A stretch of 64,000 nt of DNA, taken from Saccharopolyspora rosea. GTDB lineage: Bacteria; Actinomycetota; Actinomycetes; Mycobacteriales; Pseudonocardiaceae. Every line of letters begins with the position of its first letter. Position 1 is the stretch's first letter. The notes beneath the pieces were generated by a model. It saw nothing but the letters and a program-made list of their open reading frames with translations, had not been told where the DNA came from and ran no database searches. A program made the position numbers and the translations under genes. The stretch is from positions 3,844,001-3,908,000 of the forward strand of contig NZ_CP102826.1 of assembly GCF_025643595.1 (NCBI RefSeq), read 5' to 3'. Below, piece after piece: positions 20,953 through 30,103 of this stretch.

Positions 20953-22362
20953 TCAGCCGCCCAGCAGCCACCCGGTGGGCCGGGCGAGGTCCTCGGCTTC
21001 CCGCGGTCCCCACGAGTTGGTGGGGTAGCTCAGCGGCGCGGGCTTGTCGCTGAGCAGCTGCTCGGCGACCTTCCAGACGTGTTCGAGGCCGTCGGGCCGG
21101 GTGAACAGGGACCGGTCGCCCAGCAGCACGTCGTGGATCAGCCGGGCGTACGGCGGCAACGGCGCGGCCGCGGGCGCGGTGGCCAGTCGCAGCTCGGAGT
21201 GCGCGGTGCTGAGCGTCAACTCGGGTCCCGGGGTCTTGACCACCAGCGCCAACCGCAGCCCTCCGCTGCCCGCGAGGTCGAAGGTCACCACGTTGCCCAC
21301 CGGCGGCAGTGCGTGGACGGGTGCTTCGGGTGGGCGGATGACCAGGCTGACCTGTTGGCGCGACTGCGCGAGCCGTTTGCCGGTGCGCAGCAGGAACGGC
21401 ACCCCCGCCCAGCGGTCGGTGTCGACCCGCAGCCGGGCGGCGACGAAGGTCTCGGTGCACGAGTCGTCGGCGACACCGTCGATGTCGCGGTAGCCCTCGA
21501 ACTGCCCGAGCACCACGTCCTGGCGCCGCAGCGGGCGGAAGGAGCCGATCACCTCCTCGCGGGCGGCGGCGAGCTGCTCGGCGCCGAAACCGGCGGGCGG
21601 CTCCATGGCCACCTCCGCGGCCACCTGGAACAGGTGCGTCACCAGCATGTCGAGCACCGCGCCGGTGGCGTCGTAGAAGGACCCGCGGGTGGCCACCCCC
21701 AGGGTCTCGGGGACGTCGATCTGCACTTCGGCCACGTGGGCGCGGTTCCACAGGCCGCTGAACATGCCGTTGGCGAACCGGACGACGTGCAGGTCCTGGG
21801 TCGCCTCCTTGCCCAGGAAGTGGTCGATGCGGAACACCTGGGTCTCGTCCAGCACCGCGTGCACGCACCGGTCGAGGGCGCGGAACGACTCGACGGAGGT
21901 GCCGAACGGCTTTTCGTAGACCACCCGGGACCGCTCGGCCAGCCCGTACCTGCCCAGCGCCGTGGTCAGCGAGGCGAACGCCAGCGGCGGCACCGCCAGG
22001 TAGTGCACCCGCTGCGGCGCGCCGCCGAGCTCCCGCTCGGCCTCCCCGAGGACTTCGGGGAGCCGTCCCGGGTCGTCCGGGGCGAAACCGCCGCCGGCGA
22101 ACCGCAACCGCGACCGGAAGTCCTGCCACGGGCCCTCTCCGGGCCGCGGGCCGAACTCCTCCAGCGCCTGCTGCACCTGGAGCCGGAACTGCTCGTCGCC
22201 GACCTCGCCGCGCCCGTTCCCGATCAGCCGCCAGTCCGCCGGGAGCAGATCTTGCTGCGCGAGCCGGAACAAGGCGGGCAGCACCATGCGGCGCGCCAGA
22301 TCCCCGGTGGCGCCGTAGAGCACGAAGACCGTGGGTGTGGGGCAACGCGGCAGCGCGGACAT
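20953..22362 (-). CDS. zwf: Glucose-6-phosphate 1-dehydrogenase (canonical paralog)
   Basis: 469 aa from ATG at 22362 (MSALPRC); earlier starts up to 22434 are possible but Pro/Gly-rich. Seen: LYGATGDLARRMVLPAL (NADP site), YEKPFGTSVESFRAL, and the full active-site signature FRIDHFLGKE. The C-terminal substrate domain has YARLIHDVLLGDRSLFTR. It oxidises glucose-6-phosphate to 6-phosphogluconolactone and makes NADPH. This is the intact counterpart of the divergent copy at 16193-17554. The alcohol dehydrogenase follows after 179 bp. The secreted protease gene ends 75 bp upstream on the same strand. Confidence 0.92.
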   Translation of the reverse strand: MSALPRCPTPTVFVLYGATGDLARRMVLPALFRLAQQDLLPADWRLIGNGRGEVGDEQFRLQVQQALEEFGPRPGEGPWQDFRSRLRFAGGGFAPDDPGRLPEVLGEAERELGGAPQRVHYLAVPPLAFASLTTALGRYGLAERSRVVYEKPFGTSVESFRALDRCVHAVLDETQVFRIDHFLGKEATQDLHVVRFANGMFSGLWNRAHVAEVQIDVPETLGVATRGSFYDATGAVLDMLVTHLFQVAAEVAMEPPAGFGAEQLAAAREEVIGSFRPLRRQDVVLGQFEGYRDIDGVADDSCTETFVAARLRVDTDRWAGVPFLLRTGKRLAQSRQQVSLVIRPPEAPVHALPPVGNVVTFDLAGSGGLRLALVVKTPGPELTLSTAHSELRLATAPAAAPLPPYARLIHDVLLGDRSLFTRPDGLEHVWKVAEQLLSDKPAPLSYPTNSWGPREAEDLARPTGWLLGG

Positions 22363-22437
22363 GTGCCCCAGGATGACCGGGGCCGCGGGCACGCGGCCGG
22401 GGCCTTTCGTCCCGTTCCCCGGCGGTGCCCGCACCGC

Positions 22438-23220
22438 CTACTCGTGGATCGTGGCGTCGATCCAGTTCCGGTAGGACGGGACCTTGTCCCACTGGCCGTA
22501 CCCGGTGCCGCACTTGTCGTCGTCGTCACCGGGCCCGCTGGTGACGCCGACCAGTTCCCAGTCACCCGGCCTGCCCTGCAGCTGCGGGCCGCCCGAGTCG
22601 CCGTTGCAGGCGTTGGTCCCGGGGTTGATCCCCTTCGCGCAGAGGTTGTGGTCCCGGTCCATCCCGGCCGTGCACTTGTCGCTGGGGACGACGCGGGCGT
22701 TGAGCTCCTGCAGCTTGCGCGGGATGTCCTGGCTGTCCTCCCGGGTCCGGCCCCAGCCGATGACCCGGGTCACGGACTCCGGAGGCGCGGCGTCCGCCGC
22801 GAGCTTGACGGGCTTCTCCGGCACCGCGTGGTCCAACCGCAGCAGGGCGAGATCGGCCGTGGACTGCTTGTGCCCGGGGTTGACCACGATCTGCGTGACG
22901 TTGGCCGTGCTGCCGCCGGTGACCCGGTCATCGCTGCCGACCCGCGCGGTCACGCCCTGGGACGAGTGCGTGATGGAGGTTCCGTTCGGCTGTTCTTCCG
23001 TGACGCAGTGGGCTGCCGTGAGCACCCAGTCGGGGGCGACGAGGGAGCCTCCGCAGAAGAACCTGCCGTCGTGGTCGAGGCTCGTCATGAACGGGTACTT
23101 GTCGGTCGCGTTCCCGCCGCCGATGACGGCAGGGGCCAGACCGGCAGCGGAAGCGGCGGGGGCGGCCAGCAGTGATGCCGCGACCGCGGCGACGGAAAGG
23201 CACAGTCGCACAGGGCGCAT
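22438..23220 (-). CDS. Secreted trypsin-like serine protease (S1 family)
   Basis: 260 aa with a clear signal peptide (residues 1-26: MRPVRLCLSVAAVAASLLAA, then PAASA). A propeptide-like GLAPA precedes the mature VIGGGNATDKYPFMTSL N-terminus. The catalytic triad is visible: LTAAHC (His), STADLALLRL (Asp) and CNGDSGGPQL (Ser). Six Cys could form three disulfides. A GAAGGAA site lies before ATG 23220. The 238 bp upstream, before the kinase stop, hold its promoter region but no site I can name. The S1 pocket region CNGDSGGP with GVTSGPGDDDDKCG is compatible with a chymotrypsin fold; substrate preference is not evident. Confidence 0.93.
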   Translation of the reverse strand: MRPVRLCLSVAAVAASLLAAPAASAAGLAPAVIGGGNATDKYPFMTSLDHDGRFFCGGSLVAPDWVLTAAHCVTEEQPNGTSITHSSQGVTARVGSDDRVTGGSTANVTQIVVNPGHKQSTADLALLRLDHAVPEKPVKLAADAAPPESVTRVIGWGRTREDSQDIPRKLQELNARVVPSDKCTAGMDRDHNLCAKGINPGTNACNGDSGGPQLQGRPGDWELVGVTSGPGDDDDKCGTGYGQWDKVPSYRNWIDATIHE

Positions 23221-23458
23221 AACGGGGTTCCTTCGGGGGTTTTTCACTCGGGGGCCGCCGAGCCTAGGAGCCCCGACGCGAAGGCGTCCAGGCCGCCCGG
23301 GCTGGGGTGTGCGCGAGGACACGGCGCGGGGAAAACCGCCTGTCACGGGACTGCACCTTCGACACAGCACTCACGATCCATCTCCCCGGCGCGCGGTTGC
23401 GGGTGGTGGACGTCGCGCCGCCGGTTCTCCCGGTGCGACCGGTCCGGCGGTGCCGCGG

Positions 23459-24382
23459 CTACTCCCGCGCGGCCAGGAACCGGTCGATCTCGTCGGCGGT
23501 GGGCGCGGTGGCCGGGCCGGGGCGGAGCACCGACAGCGCGGCCGCCGCGTTCGCCCGGACGGCCGCGGTGGTCAGGTCCGCTCCGGCGAGCAGTGCGGCG
23601 GCGAGCACGCCGCAGTGGGTGTCACCGGCCCCGTTGGTGTCCGCCGGGGTGACCGGAAAGCCCGCTACCGCGCGGATTTCCCCGGTGCGGGCCAGCACGC
23701 AGCCGTGCGCCCCGTCGCGGACGACGGCCGCCGCACCGGGTTTCAGGCGCGCGGCGAGCGCGGCCGCCGCCGCGGCGGTGTCCCGCTGCCCGCTCAACGT
23801 GCGGGCCTCGACCGCGTTGCACGACAGAACGTCCACAGTGGCCAGCACCGCGGCCATCGCGCCGGTGTCGACGTCCCCGGCCAGCGGCCCCGGGTCGAAC
23901 AGGATCCCCGCCGCGGCCGCGCTCGGCAGCCAGCTCCGCAGCGCCGCCCCGTTCGACTCGTGCAGCAGGCTGTACCCGCTGACGTAGACGATGTCCGCAC
24001 GTCCGACCCCGATGCCGGCGAGCTGGTCCGGCAGCAGCCGGCCCTCCGCGCCCGGGGCGGTGACGAACGTGCGCTCGCCGCTGTCGTCGACCAGCACCAC
24101 GCACACACCGGTGTCGCCGTCCCCCGCGGGCGGCTGCACGACCTCGATGCCCTCCTCGCGGAGCGCGGCGCGCACCTGGTCGCCGAACCGGCCGGTGCCG
24201 TGCGCCCCGGCGTAGACCACGCGCGAGCCCGACCGGGCGGCGGCCGACATCACGTTGAAGCCGCCGCCGGCGTGCAGTTCGTTCGTCGAGGCCAGCACGT
24301 CCCCGCCCGGCGCGGGCAGCGCGGGAACCCGCAGGACCAGGTCCACGACGACCTGACCGGTGTGCACCAGCCGCCCGCTCAC
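23459..24382 (-). CDS. PfkB-family (ribokinase-like) sugar or nucleoside kinase
   Basis: 307 aa from GTG at 24382, which overlaps the permease stop by 4 bp (GTGA). Both PfkB signatures are present: GGGFNVMSAAARSG near residue 40 (substrate side) and the anion-hole/catalytic TPADTNGAGDTHCGVLAAALL near residue 255, with Asp of NGAGD as base. It phosphorylates a sugar hydroxyl with ATP. Its coupling to an NCS1 permease and proximity to an ADP-ribosylglycohydrolase suggest that it phosphorylates a ribosyl compound or nucleoside brought in or released by those proteins. Substrate not determined. Confidence 0.88.
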   Translation of the reverse strand: MSGRLVHTGQVVVDLVLRVPALPAPGGDVLASTNELHAGGGFNVMSAAARSGSRVVYAGAHGTGRFGDQVRAALREEGIEVVQPPAGDGDTGVCVVLVDDSGERTFVTAPGAEGRLLPDQLAGIGVGRADIVYVSGYSLLHESNGAALRSWLPSAAAAGILFDPGPLAGDVDTGAMAAVLATVDVLSCNAVEARTLSGQRDTAAAAAALAARLKPGAAAVVRDGAHGCVLARTGEIRAVAGFPVTPADTNGAGDTHCGVLAAALLAGADLTTAAVRANAAAALSVLRPGPATAPTADEIDRFLAARE

Positions 24383-25851
24383 CGGTCCGCCTCCGCCCGG
24401 CGCGCGCCGCCCAGCAGCGCGTGCAGGCCCGCGGCGACGGCGAAGGTGATCACCCAGCCGAGGCCGTTCTGCCCGGGCCAGGTCTTCGCGAACACCCCGG
24501 CGAACCACACGTCCTCGCCGGATCCGGCGGTGGTGAACTGGTAGCCCACCACGATCGCGACGGCCCACGCGGCCAGCGCCCGCGGCTGCACCCCACCGCG
24601 GTACCAGTACCGGCTGGCGCGGCCCAGGTCCATCAGCCCGGCGGCGTCGTAGTCGCGCCGCCGCAGCATGTCGGTGGCGAACACGCCGATCCACGCGGTG
24701 ATCGGCACGGCGAGCAGGCTGATGAACGCGACGAACGGGTCGTAGAAGTTGTCCGCGACGAGCATGAAGTAGATCGCGCCCGCGGTGGTCACCACGACGT
24801 CGACGACCACGGCGTAGACCCGCTTGATCCGGATGCCCAGCGTCAGCGTGGTCAGCCCCGCCGAGTACACCGACAGGTGGTTGGCCAGCAGCAGCCCGCC
24901 GAACGCGGCGATCAGGTACGGCACCGCCATCCAGGGCGGCAGCATCGCGCGGATCGCGGCGACCGGGTCCCCGGCCTCGGCCAGCGCGGGGTCGCCCGCC
25001 GACAGCAGGCTGCCCAGCGAGATCAGCAGCACCAGCGGGATGCCCGCGCCGACCGCCGCGGAGGCCACCAGGGAGCCCGCCCGCGCGGTGGGGCGCTGGT
25101 AGCGCGACATGTCCGCCGACGCGTTCGCCCAACCGATCCCCGTGCCCGCGGCGACCGTGCCGATGCCGGCGATCATCGCGCCCACCGACGCGGGCGGTGC
25201 CGAACCGACGGCGTGCCAGTCCACATCGGACACCAGGCACCCGGCGACGACGATGTTGAGCGCCCCGAACACCCACGTCGCCCAGCGCTGCACCGACACG
25301 AGCACGCGGTGCCCGAGCCCGGACACGATCACCGTGCAGATCACGAACACGGCGATGCACGCGATCGTCAACGCCGGCGCGGACTTCGCGGTCGGGTCCG
25401 TGCCGAACAGGATCGAGCACAGCGACAGCAGGGCGAACGCCGCCGTCGTCGTGTTCACGGTTTCCCAGCCCAGCCGGGAGATCAGCGACACCAGCGTCGG
25501 ACCCGCGTTGCCCCGGACCCCGAACACCGCCCGCGACAGCGTCAGCCCCGGGGCTCCCCCGCGGCGGCCCGCGATCGACACCGCGCCGACGATCGCGAAC
25601 GAGCCCACCGACCCGACCAGCGCGACGATCGCGGCCTGCCAGAACGCCAGCTTCTGGAGCGCGACCAGCGTCGCGCCCAGCGGCAGCCCGAGGATCGAGA
25701 TGTTCGCGGCGAACCACACCCAGAACAGCTGCATGGGGTGGCCGTGCCGCTCCTGCTCGGGCACCGGCTCGATGCCCCGGGTCTCCAGTGCGCCCTCGGC
25801 GGGCGCCGTGGCACCCCGGGCGCCTGCGGCGGTGTCGCTGGTCATGCGCAT
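24379..25851 (-). CDS. NCS1-family cytosine/purine/nucleoside permease
   Basis: 490 aa with about 12 transmembrane helices. Family marks: HPMQLFWVWFAANISILGLP near residue 38, LTLSRAVFGVRGN (helix 3 region), and SVQRWATWVFGALNIVVA. The N-terminal tail is hydrophilic. NCS1 proteins import nucleobases, nucleosides or hydantoins by H+ or Na+ symport. It is translationally coupled to the PfkB kinase, so import and phosphorylation go together. Start: ATG 25851, or 25845. A MITE-like element fills the 220 bp between it and the ADP-ribosylglycohydrolase gene. Confidence 0.9.
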   Translation of the reverse strand: MRMTSDTAAGARGATAPAEGALETRGIEPVPEQERHGHPMQLFWVWFAANISILGLPLGATLVALQKLAFWQAAIVALVGSVGSFAIVGAVSIAGRRGGAPGLTLSRAVFGVRGNAGPTLVSLISRLGWETVNTTTAAFALLSLCSILFGTDPTAKSAPALTIACIAVFVICTVIVSGLGHRVLVSVQRWATWVFGALNIVVAGCLVSDVDWHAVGSAPPASVGAMIAGIGTVAAGTGIGWANASADMSRYQRPTARAGSLVASAAVGAGIPLVLLISLGSLLSAGDPALAEAGDPVAAIRAMLPPWMAVPYLIAAFGGLLLANHLSVYSAGLTTLTLGIRIKRVYAVVVDVVVTTAGAIYFMLVADNFYDPFVAFISLLAVPITAWIGVFATDMLRRRDYDAAGLMDLGRASRYWYRGGVQPRALAAWAVAIVVGYQFTTAGSGEDVWFAGVFAKTWPGQNGLGWVITFAVAAGLHALLGGARRAEADR

Positions 25852-25854
25852 CTC

Positions 25855-26071
25855 CTCAGTGTCTTCGAACTCGTTGTGCGAGGCGGTGCCGGTAGCGGAA
25901 CCTCAGCGGCCCGCCCGTCACCCGACCACCGCCCCCCACGGAGGCGCTGACGCGCCGCTGTGCCCATCGGAGAACCCGCGGCGGTGCACGTGGCGAGACC
26001 ACTCACCGAAAGAGAAAGCGGCTGGCGCCGCTTGCCACGTTCCTTCCGGAAGCAGGTTCAAAGACAGGCAC
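25855..26071 (-). mobile_element. MITE-like intergenic element, copy B, with inverted ends
   Basis: The reverse complement of copy A: R2-type block at 25862-25949 and R1-type block at about 25970-26039, in the same relative order. The ends are imperfect inverted repeats: GTGTCTTCGAACTCG near 25860 and CAGGTTCAAAGACAGGCACT near 26053-26072. About 217 bp, no coding capacity. It sits inside what is otherwise a GntR-hydrolase-permease-kinase gene order, so it may have split an operon or brought its own promoter or terminator. Confidence 0.6.
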
Positions 26072-27070
26072 TTACCGTGCGGAGGAGCGGAGGTGGAGCA
26101 GCCCGTCGACGACGGGTTCGAGGTCCAAGCCGTTGACCCGCCGCACGGCGGCGACGAGATCGGCGGGCAGCCCGGACAGCCCGTGCTGCGCCCCGAGCAC
26201 GGCCCCGCACATCGCGGCCACCGTGTCGGTGTCTCCCCCCAGTTCCGCGGCCAGCGTCAACGCCCGCACCGGCCGGTCCCCCAGCGCCTCGGCGAGCGCG
26301 AACGCCGCCACCACGGACTCCTGCGCCGCGACCGAGGTGCCGATCACCTCGGCCACCGCGTCGGCGAGGGCGGGCACGTCCATCCCGCGCACCCATCCCC
26401 GCGCCCACCGGATCCGCGCGGCGATGTCGCCACCGGCGCTCCAGTGCCCGCGCGGTGCCCCGGCGGCCGCGGCGCGTTCGGCGTGGTCGAGGGCGGTGGG
26501 CAGGTCCGCCCCGTCGATCCCCGCGGACACCGCCGCCGCGACCGCCGCCGCGCCCGCGATGCCGAGGCTGGTGTTGTGGGTGAGCCCGCTGGCGGCGACG
26601 ACGGCGTCGAGGAGCGCGCCGAGCTCGGGCGGCGTGGCGATCGCGACCGGGGTGATCCGCATGGCCGCGCCGTTCGTGGTGCCGGTCCGCCCGGCCTCCT
26701 CCGGCGGCACCCCGGCCTCCAGGAGTTCGAGCGCGCGCTTGGTGGAGGGGCCGAGCAGGTCGGCCAGGCCGCGCCGGACGATGCCGGCCTCCCAGTCCAG
26801 CAGCGCCTCGGCGAACACCTTCGGTTCGATCCGGCCGCCACCGTCGATGAGCAGCCGGGCGACGAGCACGGCCTGCTCGGTGTCGTCGGTGACCGACCCG
26901 GCGGGCAGTCCGGGCGAGATCGGCTGCGCGGCCACCGCGTCCAGCAGGGTGGCCACGGATCCGTAGTGCACGGCGATGTCGGCCCGCGACATCGACTGCG
27001 TGGGCATCCCCAGCGCGTCACCGAGGGCCAAACCGGAGAACGCGCCGAGCGCGCGGTCGCGCGCGCTCAT
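26072..27070 (-). CDS. ADP-ribosylglycohydrolase (DraG/ARH family)
   Basis: 332 aa from ATG at 27070, overlapping the GntR stop by 4 bp. Motifs of the family: GLALGDALGMPTQ near residue 14, the metal-binding GSVTDDTEQAVL near residue 58, NGAAMRITPVA, THNTSLGIAGAA, and the second metal site GGDTDTVAAMCGAVLGA near residue 290. These bind two Mg ions and cleave N- or O-glycosidic bonds of ADP-ribose derivatives. Co-expression with GntR, permease and kinase genes points to a catabolic (nucleoside-like) role rather than reversal of protein ADP-ribosylation, but that is inference. Confidence 0.9.
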   Translation of the reverse strand: MSARDRALGAFSGLALGDALGMPTQSMSRADIAVHYGSVATLLDAVAAQPISPGLPAGSVTDDTEQAVLVARLLIDGGGRIEPKVFAEALLDWEAGIVRRGLADLLGPSTKRALELLEAGVPPEEAGRTGTTNGAAMRITPVAIATPPELGALLDAVVAASGLTHNTSLGIAGAAAVAAAVSAGIDGADLPTALDHAERAAAAGAPRGHWSAGGDIAARIRWARGWVRGMDVPALADAVAEVIGTSVAAQESVVAAFALAEALGDRPVRALTLAAELGGDTDTVAAMCGAVLGAQHGLSGLPADLVAAVRRVNGLDLEPVVDGLLHLRSSAR

Positions 27071-27783
27071 CGCTCGCCGAAGGTCAGGTGGAACCGGAAG
27101 CGGGCCGGGTCCAGCAGGCTGACGACGTGCTCGACGAGCCCGCCCCGGGTGTCGGTGCTGGTGCGCGTCGCGTGCAGGCACAGCTCCCCTTCGCGCCGTT
27201 CGAGCAGCGCCGCGGTCTCGGCGGTGAGCGCCTCGGTGCCGATCCACTGCTCGCCCCCGGCCGGGTGCAGGTCCGCGGCGGCCAGGGTGGCGGTCAACGA
27301 GTCGCGGACGAGTCCGCGCTCCGGCAGGTCGGCGAGCTCGCCGGTCGCGGGCACCAGGGCGACCTCGTAGGACACCGGGACGCCCGCGCGGTCCCGGCGC
27401 AGCCGGCGCACCGCGACGAACTCGGCGACGCCGAAGCGGTCGGTGAGTTCGGGATCGGTGGTGCGCTCGATGCCGAGCAGTTCGGTGCGGATGTCGAATC
27501 CGGATCTGGCCATCGCGGTGGCCCAGCCGACGGACTGGTCGAGTCGCACCCCGTCGAGCGTGACGAACGAGCCGACGCCGCTGCGGGTCGCGACCAGCTC
27601 GCGCCGCTGGAGCTCGGCCAGGGCGCTGCGCACGGTGCCGCGGCTGACCTGGTAGCGCACGGCCAGCTCGTGTTCGCCCGGCAGCTGGTCGCCGTGGGCG
27701 AGCCGACCGGTCCGGATCTGCCGCGCGAGGTCGTCCACGAGGCGGTCCCGCTTCCCGAATGGCACCTGAGCAGACCTGTTCAT
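27067..27783 (-). CDS. GntR-family regulator, HutC/UTRA type
   Basis: 238 aa. The N-terminal winged helix (residues 10-75) has RLAHGDQLPGEHELAVRYQ, then VSRGTVRSALAELQRREL. The C-terminal UTRA domain has VRRLRRDRAGVPVSYEVALV and a terminal FRFHLTF. UTRA domains bind small metabolites. It is the first gene of the unit with the ADP-ribosylglycohydrolase and is probably its repressor. Upstream, CAGACCTGTTCATACCTGTACACTAG around 27770-27795 is AT-richer and contains related CCTGT-CACCTGT-like repeats typical of GntR boxes, but I could not fix an exact operator. Confidence 0.9.
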   Translation of the reverse strand: MNRSAQVPFGKRDRLVDDLARQIRTGRLAHGDQLPGEHELAVRYQVSRGTVRSALAELQRRELVATRSGVGSFVTLDGVRLDQSVGWATAMARSGFDIRTELLGIERTTDPELTDRFGVAEFVAVRRLRRDRAGVPVSYEVALVPATGELADLPERGLVRDSLTATLAAADLHPAGGEQWIGTEALTAETAALLERREGELCLHATRTSTDTRGGLVEHVVSLLDPARFRFHLTFGER

Positions 27784-28038
27784 ACCTGTACACTAGGCGG
27801 CGGGACCCGCCACGACAAGGGCCGTCCCGCGGCGCGCCGGGCGAACCCGGTCGCGCGCCGCCGCGTCTGTGCACTGTGGACGAACCGGTGCACCGCGGCG
27901 GCATCCGCGCGCGAACGCAGCGCGAGTCCGATCCGAAACGAACACCCTCGACTCGACCGCGAACGCGTTATACAGTCGCGCGAACCTGGCACTGGTGCGA
28001 AATCGCCCCACGACCGGGCGCGGCGGGACGGAGGACGG

Positions 28039-29865
28039 ATGCGAGCACCGCGATGGCTCCTGATCGCGTCGGTGGCGTCGATGCTGCTCGGCCCCGCACC
28101 CGCGGCCGGGGCGGCGCCCGGACCCGGGGCGCACACCCCGACTCCGGCGCGGAAATCCGGTTCCGACAAGAGCTTCGCGGTCTACATCGGAAAGAACCTC
28201 ACCGCGGACGGGCACACCTTCCTGGGCGGCTTCGGGCACGAACCGTCCAGTCACTGGCTGGACATCGTGCCGCACCGCACGCATCCGCCCGGGGCGACCA
28301 CGCAGGTCGGCGCCACCGGGGAGGCCGACATGCCGGGAGAACTGTCCAGGATCCCGCAGGCGCCGGAGACCGCGCGGTACATCACCTCGAACTACTCGGA
28401 ATTCTCCGGATTCCCCGCGCCGCTGACCAACGGCGGGCTCAACGAGTACGGCGTCGCGGCCCGCGACGTCTGGTCGGACTCCCGGCCGGAACTGGTGGAG
28501 CAGACCCCGAATCCGCAGCACGGGCCGAATTACAGCGATCTGTCCCGGATCGCCGTGGAACGCGCGCACAGCGCGCGGGAAGCGGTGCAGATCGTGGGCT
28601 CGCTGATCGACGAGTACGGCTACACCGACTACGGCGGGAACTCCCACCTGTTCGCCGATGCCAACGAGGGATGGGTGCTGGTCGAATTCGCCGGGGGCAG
28701 GGGTTTGTGGGCGGCCGAACGCCTCGGACCCGACGACGTCCGCGTGTCGTACCCGGGCTACATCGACCACTTCCCCACCGACTGGGCGCACGATCCGAAC
28801 TACCTGGCCTCGCCGAACCTGGTCTCCTACGCGCAGCAGCGCGGCTGGTGGGAGCCGGGAACGCCGTTCGACCCGCAACGGGTGTACGGCACGCCGTTCC
28901 CCGGAAAACCGGTCCGCCCCGGGCAGCCTGCGGACCCCGGCGACCCGTCGCCGTACCGCCACCCGCCGTCGCTGGAAGCGGAATTCCGCATGCTGCGGCC
29001 GGTGCGCCTGCAGGACGTGATGCGCATCGTGCGCGACCCGCGGTGGTCCGACGACCGCTCCGGCTACGGGCAGGTGGCCGAACTGGACGACTCGCTGCCG
29101 AACGCCGAGCTCGCGAAGCTGTGGGTGGCCAACACCGCGGCGGTCACCGCGCCGTACATCCCGATCTACATCGGCACCCAGTGGATTCCGCCGGAGTACC
29201 GGCAGCACCGGTACCTCACCCACAACTCGGCCGCGGAGTACCTGGATCCGCAGTTCGCCGAGCAAGAAGCCACCGAGTCGGCGACGCAGACGTTCAAGCG
29301 GCTGATGTACGCCACCTGCTCCCGACCGCGGCAGTACCTCGGCACCGTCACGCGCGCGTTCGAGGGGTTCGAGGCGCAGATCCTGGACGGCCAGCGCGAC
29401 GTGGAACAGCGCGCGGCCGGGCAGTTCCGGAACGGGGACGCGGCAGGCGCGCGCAGCACGCTGACCCGGGCGAGCACCGGCTGGGCCGTGGACGGCCTGC
29501 GCCTCGGCGACCACCTGCTGGACGACGAACTGCGGAAGAGCGAGCAGCACGGCGGGATTCGGGAACCGCAGGTCGCCGTGCCCCCGGGTGAGACGACCAA
29601 TCCGGACAGCACCGACATGTCCCTGCGCAGCGAGGACACCGCGCGGGACCGGATCAACTGCGACCTCGGCGGCGGCTGGGCCGACGGCGGGACGCTGGCC
29701 AAGAAGGGCGAGTACGGCGATCCCGCGGACGTCCCGGACTTCGAGGCCGCCGACGACAGCGCCCCGGCGGGTGGCGGCTGGTGGGCGTACGCGCTGGCCG
29801 GGCTCGGCGGCCTCGTGGTCGGCGTGGCCGCGATGGCGCTGCTGCGCCGCCGCAACGCCCGGTGA
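28039..29865 (+). CDS. Secreted, membrane-anchored C69-like (dipeptidase A family) protein with Ser at the nucleophile position
   Basis: 608 aa from ATG 28039, preceded by GGAGGA. Signal peptide residues 1-27 (LLIASVASMLLGPAPAAGAA). The body matches secreted peptidase family C69: AVYIGKNLTADGHTFLGG, EPSSHWLDIVPHR, then SNYSEFSGFPAPLTNGGLNE, YGVAARDVW and GNSHLFADANEGWVLVEFAG. C69 enzymes are Ntn-hydrolases with an N-terminal Cys; here the matching place reads KSFAVY, so Ser or no nucleophile. Only two Cys occur, both far downstream. The C-terminus has one membrane span (WWAYALAGLGGLVVGVAAMA) plus RRRNAR, giving an outward-facing anchored protein. Function as a peptidase is therefore uncertain. 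Confidence 0.8.
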   Translation: MRAPRWLLIASVASMLLGPAPAAGAAPGPGAHTPTPARKSGSDKSFAVYIGKNLTADGHTFLGGFGHEPSSHWLDIVPHRTHPPGATTQVGATGEADMPGELSRIPQAPETARYITSNYSEFSGFPAPLTNGGLNEYGVAARDVWSDSRPELVEQTPNPQHGPNYSDLSRIAVERAHSAREAVQIVGSLIDEYGYTDYGGNSHLFADANEGWVLVEFAGGRGLWAAERLGPDDVRVSYPGYIDHFPTDWAHDPNYLASPNLVSYAQQRGWWEPGTPFDPQRVYGTPFPGKPVRPGQPADPGDPSPYRHPPSLEAEFRMLRPVRLQDVMRIVRDPRWSDDRSGYGQVAELDDSLPNAELAKLWVANTAAVTAPYIPIYIGTQWIPPEYRQHRYLTHNSAAEYLDPQFAEQEATESATQTFKRLMYATCSRPRQYLGTVTRAFEGFEAQILDGQRDVEQRAAGQFRNGDAAGARSTLTRASTGWAVDGLRLGDHLLDDELRKSEQHGGIREPQVAVPPGETTNPDSTDMSLRSEDTARDRINCDLGGGWADGGTLAKKGEYGDPADVPDFEAADDSAPAGGGWWAYALAGLGGLVVGVAAMALLRRRNAR

Positions 29866-30103
29866 GATCCGGCCGCCCACCGAACCGTCATCTCGGATTT
29901 CCGCCGGAATGCGGGATTCTCGCGCGGACATCTTCTCCTGCGATGACAGGACGTCGACCGGGCTGAAGCCAACCGCTGCGCCACCGCGGTCAACTTGTCG
30001 GGTGAAACAGCGACCGCGTCGTCCGACAACCCTTCACGAACGCTCCCGGACCGCTCTACTGTGCCGCAGCGTGTCAACACCAGATGTCGTCCCGGGGAGC
30101 CTC

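Noticed and set aside
27793..29931. 712-aa open frame on the minus strand
   Set aside because: Antisense to the secreted C69-like protein, which has a signal peptide and family match.
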